From Methanobacteriota archaeon (GTDB taxonomy: Archaea; Thermoplasmatota; Thermoplasmata; Methanomassiliicoccales; Methanomethylophilaceae), in contig JAKQBQ010000168.1 in assembly GCA_029574055.1 (NCBI GenBank), positions 1 to 7,659 of the forward strand: a stretch of 7,659 nt of DNA, in the 5' to 3' direction. Below, piece after piece: positions 1-4,657 of the stretch; position 1 is the first letter of the stretch, and each line of letters begins with the position of its first letter. Under the pieces are notes generated by a model. The model was given only the letters and a program-made list of their open reading frames with translations. It ran no database searches and was not told the DNA's origin. A program made the position numbers and the translations under genes.

Positions 1-208
1 CCTTAACGTTCAGGGTCTGGACGGTGTCCTCTGTGCTCTTTAGGGTGACAAAGAGCGTGCCGTCCCCTGTGTTGGTGAATCTTTCGCCCCATATGCCGCT
101 GTCGCTCATGCTGATCCCGGCATCAGACTCGTCGCTCAGCATTACGCCCATCGGCAATAGGGCGATCATGATGACCGCGAGGGCGATAATCGTTCTTTTG
201 TGGTTCAT
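1..208 (-). CDS. Secreted or membrane-anchored protein, N-terminal part (runs off left edge)
   Basis: Only the first 69 codons lie in the window. The protein opens with a charged start (MNHKR), a hydrophobic stretch at about residues 6-24 and a small, acidic SDESDA segment, which reads as a Sec signal peptide with a possible cleavage after Ala30; without cleavage it would be an N-terminal anchor. The visible mature part is rich in Ser, Thr, Gly and Val (GERFTNTGDGTLFVTLKS), suggesting beta structure, perhaps a surface beta-sandwich, but no family is recognised. The start is well supported: GAGGT lies six bases before the ATG and overlaps the TGA of the PurP-family gene upstream. The gap between the two genes is 9 nt, so they are probably cotranscribed. 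The function is unknown. Confidence 0.75.
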   Translation of the reverse strand, partial: MNHKRTIIALAVIMIALLPMGVMLSDESDAGISMSDSGIWGERFTNTGDGTLFVTLKSTEDTVQTLNVK

Positions 209-217
209 CTTATTACC

Positions 218-1375
218 TCAAGTAATGATCTCATCGATGCGTTCCTGCTCGATAGCTCTCCTTATCTCCATGGAAAGTCTCCTTCCCGTACTCATCTCTT
301 TTCTCCAAAGGGCGTTGCCGTATGGGTGCCCCACCGACATGTGGACGTTGGTGCCGCCGCCTATGCGGGGGGCAACGTCATAAATGTAGAAGTTAAGATC
401 CTTATCGACGCACGTCTGCAGGCAGAACGGGCCGATCACTCCCGGATCGTAATGCTTCTTGGTTGCCTCGATGTACTTCTCACCCATCTCGAACGCCGCT
501 TCCAGAAGGGATTCTCTCAGGGTCGCGGAGTTGTGGCCGCATACAGTGTACTCGGGGATCACGCCGTCCTCTTCAAGCTCCACCTGCTGTTTGCCGGGGA
601 GCCTGCAGTATCCGTCAAGGGATGTCTCGAACCTCCAATCCACTCCGAGGAGCTCCAGCTGTTCCCCTTTCTCCTCAAGAGGGGAACGGAAGAAGTCCAG
701 GTTGAACACCGGACCTATTATGTACTGCTCCATCCTCGCTTCTTTGAGGAAGTCTTTCTCTATCACGCCCTGTTTGATCAGTTCGGTGGATTTCTCTACG
801 AATTGATCGTAGTCTTTTGCTGTGAAGAATCCTCTTTCCAGCTTCTTCACTTTGTGGTGTACTTTGATTATCGTCAGGCTGTCGATGTCCTCGGGCTTTT
901 CCACTTTCTTGGGGAAAGGGAGGCCCGCCTTCTCAAGTATCCAGTAGTAATCTTTCTCATCTCCCCTCTCCTCAGATCTCAGGAGGTTCCTGCTTCCTAC
1001 GAGGGGCACTTTGAACTTATCCTCAACGGCATCAATGCCGCAGTATGACACGAAGGACCTGTTGGGGACGAAAAGCACGTTGTTATTCGTCAATTGATCC
1101 TGAACGCTTGGGAGGACGGTCTCTTTGAACTTATCGATAAGAACAGCTTCGTCGACAACTCCTCTCACCGCATTCCCCGAGTTGTCGCGCTGAGCCCTAA
1201 AATAGTCGGCGAAGGTCTTCTCCCTTCCTTTTTGGCAGACCGCAACTGTCCTGAAACCTTCCGAGACAGCGCCGTCGAAGGTATCCAGAGCGGAATGCGA
1301 TGCCACCGCCCCGATCTTCGCCTTCTTAAGATCATACCCGTCAAGAACCGTCAGAACCTCGTCTCTGTCAATCAT
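218..1375 (-). CDS. purP: PurP-family ATP-grasp ligase (formate-AICAR ligase family)
   Basis: Archaeal PurP makes FAICAR from AICAR, formate and ATP, the step before IMP in purine synthesis, replacing the folate-dependent PurH transformylase. The 385-aa product compares with about 360 in typical PurP. Family features are VASHSAL (residues 24-30), the NRSFVSYCGID segment (105-115), ELLGVDWRFETSLDGYCRLP (251-270), VGTNF-like GPVFN (231-235), GPFCLQ (325-330), the metal-site-like YDVAPRIGGGTN (342-353) and a C-terminal STGRRLSMEIRRAIE. The segment after the IIKV strand (179-182) is odd: it reads HHKVKKLERGFF where classical PurP, as I recall it, has a Gly-rich GARGGRGYF loop. That makes a PurP paralogue possible. 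I chose ATG 1375 because MIDRDEVL aligns with the start of the methanococcal enzyme and a TATA box lies about 34 nt upstream; an in-frame ATG at 1468 would add 31 residues. Confidence 0.88.
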   Translation of the reverse strand: MIDRDEVLTVLDGYDLKKAKIGAVASHSALDTFDGAVSEGFRTVAVCQKGREKTFADYFRAQRDNSGNAVRGVVDEAVLIDKFKETVLPSVQDQLTNNNVLFVPNRSFVSYCGIDAVEDKFKVPLVGSRNLLRSEERGDEKDYYWILEKAGLPFPKKVEKPEDIDSLTIIKVHHKVKKLERGFFTAKDYDQFVEKSTELIKQGVIEKDFLKEARMEQYIIGPVFNLDFFRSPLEEKGEQLELLGVDWRFETSLDGYCRLPGKQQVELEEDGVIPEYTVCGHNSATLRESLLEAAFEMGEKYIEATKKHYDPGVIGPFCLQTCVDKDLNFYIYDVAPRIGGGTNVHMSVGHPYGNALWRKEMSTGRRLSMEIRRAIEQERIDEIIT

Positions 1376-1404
1376 CTTCGATCTTATCTCCGATAGCTTC
1401 GCTG

Positions 1405-1413
1405 TATTATAAT
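1405..1413 (-). promoter_or_regulatory. TATA box for the PurP-family gene
   Basis: On the minus strand this reads ATTATAATA, preceded by an A-rich stretch (AAATAAAAG) that could serve as a BRE. At the usual archaeal spacing, transcription would start near 1383, leaving a leader of roughly 8 nt before ATG 1375. This argues for that start over the in-frame ATG at 1468, which would lie upstream of the promoter. The call rests on pattern and spacing only. Confidence 0.5.
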
Positions 1414-1521
1414 CTTTTATTTGGTCTACTTTAACGAAGCCGTTCTCATTTCGATCCGATGATCCCATCCTTTTCTGATGTCTGCGGCAATATGTCCCAT
1501 CGCTATCGTTGTTGAACGCGC

Positions 1522-2076
1522 TCAAATGATGACGACCATCTGATTCAGGATGCCGTTCTGGTTCTTGCCTATGAATGCGAACCCGCACGATTTATAATAT
1601 TCCAGCAGATCGTCTCGGCAGTCCAACCGTGCTACTCTGCACCCGACCATCTCGTTGTTCTTTGAGAAGATGCCTAAGGCACGACTTATCATTTCTCTGC
1701 CGAAGCCTTTCTCAGCGCCGTCCGCTTTCGCAAGCTGTCCAAGCAAGTACGACTGCGCTATCCCGCGGTCGATATTCATTTGCCGAGATATGCCATCGGG
1801 GATGCAGTGGTGTTCGCCAATTGCGAGGCACTTGACAGCCACAGTAAAGAATCCTTTGATGGTATTTACATCTGAATTGGTTTTTTCTAAAAATAGGTAT
1901 GTTCTGGAAATGTCGTTCTTCTCATGACCGAGGGCGACATTTCTCAGAAAGTTCTCGGAAGCGGGTTCCATCGAACATTTGAAAGAGCACAGGAGAGGCT
2001 GCAGATCATCCTCATCTATCTCTCGAGCCACGTCATGGAGTCTGCGAAGGACCAGGTCCACGTAGTTTGCCCCCAT
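1522..2076 (-). CDS. GNAT-family N-acetyltransferase, toxin-like
   Basis: This 184-aa protein has a GNAT fold pattern. The acetyl-CoA-binding segment is LLGQLAKADGAEKGFGREMI (residues 111-130), with KGFG matching the Q/RxxGxG/A loop, and LLEYYKSCGFAFI (157-169) is the typical C-terminal Tyr-containing element. The N-terminal half (FLRNVALGHEKNDISRTYLF, 43-62) resembles GNATs of the TacT/AtaT type, which acetylate aminoacyl-tRNA and block translation. Whether this one acts on tRNA is inferred. The preceding 71-aa ORF overlaps its start by 44 nt in another frame, the arrangement of translationally coupled toxin-antitoxin genes. The ribosome-binding site is weak (GAGAAAA before the ATG); GTG at 2061 is an alternative start. 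The stop lies 147 nt before the PurP start. A plain housekeeping acetyltransferase remains possible. Confidence 0.82.
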   Translation of the reverse strand: MGANYVDLVLRRLHDVAREIDEDDLQPLLCSFKCSMEPASENFLRNVALGHEKNDISRTYLFLEKTNSDVNTIKGFFTVAVKCLAIGEHHCIPDGISRQMNIDRGIAQSYLLGQLAKADGAEKGFGREMISRALGIFSKNNEMVGCRVARLDCRDDLLEYYKSCGFAFIGKNQNGILNQMVVII

Positions 2077-2248
2077 TTTTCTCTAAGATCTCTTTCATGA
2101 TCCTTTCGCCCTCTTCGAGTTCTTTCATTACATCGCAATCGAGTACCAATGGGCCTCTTCGCTCTGCGGCTTCAAAAGCTTCCACTAATCTCCGCGCCTT
2201 TTCCGGGGTGTCAATGATCATCATTTCGTAGAAAGACTCGATCGGCAT
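2033..2248 (-). CDS. Small 71-aa protein, possible antitoxin partner of the GNAT
   Basis: The product, starting MPIESFYEMMIIDTPEKARR, is charged and predicted mostly helical: FYEMMIIDTPEKARRLVEAFEAAERRGPL, then an acidic helix MKELEEGERIMKEILEKNGG, then a short GPGPSQTP tail. I recognise no DNA-binding fold such as RHH, HTH or AbrB. Small proteins of this FYE..IIDTPEKA..L style seem familiar next to GNATs, but that is memory without a family name. The GNAT start lies inside its last 15 codons (44-nt overlap), so the two are almost certainly coexpressed. The start is uncertain: ATG 2248 sits about 12 nt behind the transcription start expected from the TATA box at 2283-2290, while in-frame ATGs at 2272 and 2293 would lie at or before that start. 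The longer open frame upstream of 2293 is not coding. Confidence 0.65.
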   Translation of the reverse strand: MPIESFYEMMIIDTPEKARRLVEAFEAAERRGPLVLDCDVMKELEEGERIMKEILEKNGGKLRGPGPSQTP

Positions 2249-2282
2249 GTTATTTTTCTCTGTTTTTACCATTGAGGAAGGG

Positions 2283-2290
2283 GTATTTAT
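2283..2290 (-). promoter_or_regulatory. TATA box for the 71-aa ORF/GNAT operon
   Basis: The minus strand reads ATAAATAC here. The expected transcription start is near 2260, about 12 nt before ATG 2248, which suggests a short leader without a clear Shine-Dalgarno site. It points away from the nitroreductase promoter. Confidence 0.45.
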
Positions 2291-2315
2291 CATTCTCCAT
2301 GCTGTCAGCATAACT

Positions 2316-2354
2316 GCCGGGATCCGGCGGCAACCTTGCCGTTCCTCTCCGGAT
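2316..2354. promoter_or_regulatory. Nested dyads between divergent promoters, candidate operator
   Basis: Three inverted repeats interlock here. GCCGG-GAT-CCGGC spans 2316-2328, CGGCAA-CC-TTGCCG spans 2328-2341, and ATCCGG (2322-2327) pairs with CCGGAT (2349-2354) around the second. They sit between the minus-strand TATA box at 2283-2290 and the plus-strand TATA box at 2358-2366, where a repressor could control both directions. All arms are exact. No regulator is identified, and a structural role cannot be excluded. Confidence 0.35.
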
Positions 2355-2357
2355 GCA

Positions 2358-2366
2358 TTATAAATA
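2358..2366 (+). promoter_or_regulatory. TATA box for the nitroreductase
   Basis: TTATAAATA lies 37 nt before ATG 2403. The expected transcription start is near 2388, leaving a leader of about 15 nt that contains the AGGTG ribosome-binding site. Confidence 0.55.
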
Positions 2367-2402
2367 CGCACAAACGGTTGAAGGTGAAAGCAGGTGGAAT
2401 AC

Positions 2403-2960
2403 ATGGCGGAACACCCTAACGATACTGTAAGATCGATAATGGAACGCAGGAGCGTACGCAAGTATAAGACGCAGCAGATAGACGAAAAGGATCTCCGATG
2501 CATAATCGACTGCGGTCTATGGGCGCCAAGCGCAAGGAATACGCAGAACTGGCACTTCACCGTCATACAGAATGCCGAGCTGATCTCTTGGATGAACAAG
2601 CAGACGAAAGAGAACATTGCGGGAGGCAATAAGGACAAGAGCAGCAAAGACGACCGCGACCTGTTCTACGGCGCCCCCACCGTCATCTTGATAAGCGGCG
2701 GCGCGGACGACATATGGACGGAATCCAACTGCGCGTACGCAGTGGAGAACATGTGCCTCGCGGCGCAATCGCTTGGTCTATCGTCAGTCATAATCGGTCT
2801 GGCGCGCTTTTTGTTCAGCACCTTGGAGGCGGAGGCATATGCAAAAGAGTTCGGGGTGCCGGATGGGTATAAGCCGCTCTATGCGGTCTGTTTCGGATAT
2901 CCGGACGCAAGGCCGGATCCCCCCGCGCGCATACCCGGCAAAGTGAATTACATCAAGTGA
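2403..2960 (+). CDS. Nitroreductase-family flavoprotein
   Basis: This is an FMN-dependent NAD(P)H oxidoreductase of the nitroreductase fold, 185 aa from the ATG, the usual size. The hallmark N-terminal motif ERRSVRKY (about residues 14-21), with its FMN-phosphate-contacting arginines, is followed by LWAPSARNTQNWHF, the second conserved FMN/dimer motif. Near the C-terminus, CFGYPDARPDPPARIPGKV matches the common GYP...P.R end. The middle (NCAYAVENMCLAAQSLGL) is the conserved helix. The physiological substrate cannot be read from sequence. ATG 2403 has AGGTG at 2392-2396 upstream; an in-frame GTG at 2394, with AAGGTGA before it, would add three residues. It is transcribed divergently from the GNAT operon and stands alone, with no partner gene. 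Confidence 0.93.
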   Translation: MAEHPNDTVRSIMERRSVRKYKTQQIDEKDLRCIIDCGLWAPSARNTQNWHFTVIQNAELISWMNKQTKENIAGGNKDKSSKDDRDLFYGAPTVILISGGADDIWTESNCAYAVENMCLAAQSLGLSSVIIGLARFLFSTLEAEAYAKEFGVPDGYKPLYAVCFGYPDARPDPPARIPGKVNYIK

Positions 2961-2961
2961 G

Positions 2962-2975
2962 CCGCCGGCAGGCGG
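2962..2975 (+). terminator. GC hairpin just after the nitroreductase stop
   Basis: CCGCC-GGCA-GGCGG begins one base after the TGA. It is a perfect 5-bp stem but has no T-tract behind it, so a role in termination or RNA 3' end stability is only possible. Archaeal termination usually depends on the T-tract. Confidence 0.25.
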
Positions 2976-3040
2976 ACCCCGCGATGATGGAAATACTATG
3001 CCGATAACACGCTGCGCGTGCGCCTTGGCGAATCTAACTC

Positions 3041-3064
3041 TTAAATATACGTATAACGTACGTT
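3041..3064 (+). promoter_or_regulatory. TATA box and AACGTACGTT palindrome before the PhoU-TrkA_C operon
   Basis: TTAAATATA (3041-3049) is a good TATA box with expected transcription start near 3071. A perfect 10-bp palindrome, AACGTACGTT, occupies 3055-3064, and another ACGT lies at 3049-3052, giving three ACGT units in 15 bases. A protein bound between the TATA box and the start would block transcription, so this is a candidate operator. The resulting leader is about 100 nt. Confidence 0.45.
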
Positions 3065-3123
3065 GGTTTTGGATTAGTTCCGATAGAAAGGTGGCCGAAT
3101 TTGTCAACTATTTCTGATGACCC

Positions 3124-3144
3124 GGATGGCAGAGACAGCCGTCC
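3124..3144 (+). promoter_or_regulatory. Hairpin in the long leader of the PhoU-TrkA_C operon
   Basis: GGATGGC (3124-3130) pairs with GCCGTCC (3138-3144) around the loop AGAGACA, a 7-bp stem with one G-U pair. It ends 11 nt before the AGGAGG ribosome-binding site at 3156-3161. It might modulate translation, but no known riboswitch class is recognised. Confidence 0.3.
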
Positions 3145-3168
3145 CGACCCAATGAAGGAGGGGTTGTG

Positions 3169-3867
3169 ATGACCGACTCCAAAGATCACACTAAACTTGA
3201 CCATATCGAAATGACGGTCCGCGAGCTTTTGACCGAGATGAAGGACACCTCGGAGATCATCGTCGATCTTGCGTACGCCGCTCTTCTGTACAACAGCGAG
3301 GAAATGGCGGAGAAGGTCGACGAACTCGAGGAAGAGATGAACGATCTGAAATACGCGATCCGTTTCAAGGTGCTGATGTCCTCGAGGACGAAGCGGGACG
3401 CGCAGCAGCTGTCGGGGCTTCTGCAGGTCGCGTCGGCGGCAGACCGGATATCGGATGCCGCGGCGAAGATAGTGGACCTTCTGGAACTGCCTCTGGAGAG
3501 GCGGCCGTTCGTCTCGGCCATGCTTTACGAATCGGATGAGAAGATACGCGCGACCAGGCTGAGGCCGGAGTCCTCGATGGTCGGCTACACCATCGGAAAA
3601 CTCGGAGTTGAGGCATGCACAGGGTGCAGGATAATAGCTCTGAAGAACCGCCACGGATGGATATACGACCCGGATGATAATGTTAAGATACGCGCAGGCG
3701 ACGACATAATCGTGAGGGGGACGCAGGACGGATTCAAGCTGCTTGAGGAGTATGCGGCAGGGAGCAGGCCGTGGGAGTTCCCGGAGATATCCGAGGACGA
3801 AGAGGACACAACTCCGCAGGAAGAGGCCGCAAGCATCAACGAGGACGAAGAGGAGGGGGACACATGA
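3169..3867 (+). CDS. PhoU + TrkA_C domain protein, first of a tandem pair
   Basis: This 232-aa soluble protein has three parts. Residues about 10-110 are a PhoU-like helical bundle (LLTEMKDTSEIIVDLAYAAL, then an acidic helix EEMAEKVDELEEEMNDL). Residues about 125-198 are a TrkA_C (RCK_C) domain with the usual SMVGYTIGKLGVEACTGC...I.AL...G....P....I..GD.I.V.G pattern. Residues 203-232 form a very acidic tail. TrkA_C domains bind small ligands or ions and control membrane transporters; archaeal PhoU+TrkA_C proteins (COG3273 type) often neighbour MgtE-like permeases (COG1824 type), as here. A regulatory role for the permease at 4658-5905 is inferred. ATG 3169 has AGGAGG seven bases upstream; GTG 3166 is too close to that site. 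The stop overlaps the next start as ATGA. Confidence 0.9.
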   Translation: MTDSKDHTKLDHIEMTVRELLTEMKDTSEIIVDLAYAALLYNSEEMAEKVDELEEEMNDLKYAIRFKVLMSSRTKRDAQQLSGLLQVASAADRISDAAAKIVDLLELPLERRPFVSAMLYESDEKIRATRLRPESSMVGYTIGKLGVEACTGCRIIALKNRHGWIYDPDDNVKIRAGDDIIVRGTQDGFKLLEEYAAGSRPWEFPEISEDEEDTTPQEEAASINEDEEEGDT

Positions 3868-4445
3868 ACAGGCTGGAAGAGATGCTGCTTGAGCTGAAGG
3901 ATACTTCTGAGTTCATGGTCGACCTTGCGTACTCGTCGCTGATCTACGACAACGAGGAGATAGCGGAAGAGGTCATTTTCCTCGGAGATAAGATGGAAGA
4001 GCTTTCTTTGAAGATACAGGAGCACGTCATCGAGATAGGGATGAGCAAGCCCGAAGAGATAGCGAGGATCGTGGTCATGATCAGGCTCCAGGCGTCAATA
4101 ATGTCGATCGCGGACGCCGCCAAGTCGATAGCGGACATAGTCATGAGGGGATTGGGAAAGCACCCGGTCATAGCGATGTCCATCAAGGAATCGGAGACCA
4201 CCATCACCGTGGCGAAAGTTGCGAAAGACTCGGTGCTCAACGGAAGGACGTTCGCGGATGTCCGCCTGAGGACGCAGTGCGGCATGTTCGTCATCGCGAT
4301 AAAGAGGGACAGGGAATACATCTTCGGCCCGCATAAGGAAACGAAGATGGAAGAAGGGGACATACTGATAGCCAAAGGCCCGGAGGAAGGGGTGCAGGTG
4401 TTCAAGGCCCTCGTCGACGGCACGGATAAAGAGCTGTTGTCCTGA
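3864..4445 (+). CDS. PhoU + TrkA_C domain protein, second of a tandem pair
   Basis: This 193-aa paralogue has the same order as its upstream neighbour: a PhoU-like bundle at about residues 1-105 (LKDTSEFMVDLAYSSLIYDN closely matches the first protein's LKDTSE-type helix) and a TrkA_C domain at about 110-185 (SVLNGRTFADVRLRTQCGMF, FGPHKETKMEEGDILIAKG). It lacks the acidic tail. ATG 3864 overlaps the preceding TGA by four bases (ATGA), and its ribosome-binding site, GGAGGGG, lies inside the Glu-rich codons of the first gene's tail, so translation is coupled. The two proteins probably form a hetero-oligomer, as expected for PhoU and RCK domains. A longer in-frame reading from 3771 lies in another frame over the first gene and is not used. 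Confidence 0.9.
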   Translation: MNRLEEMLLELKDTSEFMVDLAYSSLIYDNEEIAEEVIFLGDKMEELSLKIQEHVIEIGMSKPEEIARIVVMIRLQASIMSIADAAKSIADIVMRGLGKHPVIAMSIKESETTITVAKVAKDSVLNGRTFADVRLRTQCGMFVIAIKRDREYIFGPHKETKMEEGDILIAKGPEEGVQVFKALVDGTDKELLS

Positions 4446-4470
4446 GTTCCGCGGCCGCCGGTGTTGAAAA

Positions 4471-4478
4471 TTAAATAC
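4471..4478 (+). promoter_or_regulatory. TATA box for the 41-aa ORF
   Basis: TTAAATAC with an A-rich lead-in (GAAAA). At archaeal spacing transcription would start at about 4500, directly at ATG 4502, giving a leaderless or nearly leaderless message. Confidence 0.45.
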
Positions 4479-4501
4479 ATGCTCTGCATACTGTACGTGG
4501 G

Positions 4502-4627
4502 ATGAAAATGCACGAAATAATAGAATCAGAAATGTACTTGGACGTAGGCGGAACGGTGGTTGTGAAGATAATGTCCGTTATAGAAGAAGGACACGAGATC
4601 GTAAGTGGGACCGTTCACATAGGATAA
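4502..4627 (+). CDS. 41-aa conserved-looking small protein, unknown function
   Basis: The product starts MKMHEIIESEMYLDVGGTVV, continues VKIMSVIEEG and ends HEIVSGTVHIG before a TAA. It has no signal peptide, membrane segment or Cys/His metal site. Alternating Val/Ile/Gly suggests a small beta-rich fold. Evidence for coding is the TATA box at 4471-4478, positioned for a leaderless start, and balanced amino-acid composition. There is no Shine-Dalgarno site, consistent with leaderless translation. An in-frame ATG at 4508 would remove two residues. It lies downstream of the PhoU+TrkA_C pair and converges on the permease gene with 30 nt between them, but has its own promoter, so a link to transport is only positional. 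I do not recognise a family. Confidence 0.5.
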   Translation: MKMHEIIESEMYLDVGGTVVVKIMSVIEEGHEIVSGTVHIG

Positions 4628-4630
4628 GTT

Positions 4631-4657
4631 AAAAAAACCTTTTCCCAAACCATTTGG
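4631..4657 (-). terminator. Terminator of the MgtE-like permease gene
   Basis: Directly after the permease TGA, the minus strand forms CCAAA-TGG-TTTGG (4645-4657) and then runs into a T7 tract (4631-4637). The hairpin is short, but a T-tract is the main signal in archaea. It may also help stop convergent transcription, since the plus strand has TTTT at 4640-4643. Confidence 0.5.

Noticed and set aside
200..1048. Long plus-strand open frame of 282 codons
   Set aside because: It is antisense to the PurP-family gene, whose product has clear family motifs throughout; the plus-strand translation resembles no family.
1376..1468. Longer PurP-family protein starting at ATG 1468
   Set aside because: Family alignment from memory begins at MIDRDEVL, and a TATA box lies between the two starts. 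The longer form remains possible because the extra residues are protein-like.
2249..2647. Upstream extension of the 71-aa ORF across the divergent promoter region and nitroreductase
   Set aside because: The extension is antisense to the nitroreductase, Cys/Ser-rich and passes through both TATA boxes and the dyads.
3011..3030. GCGC-rich repeat GCGCGTGCGC as a regulatory element
   Set aside because: Very short and low complexity; it lies upstream of the TATA box without any matching second copy.
3034..3654. Minus-strand open frames opposite the first PhoU+TrkA_C gene
   Set aside because: Arg/Pro/His-rich shadows of a GC-rich coding strand without starts or motifs. The same holds for frames opposite the second gene and at 3585-4025.
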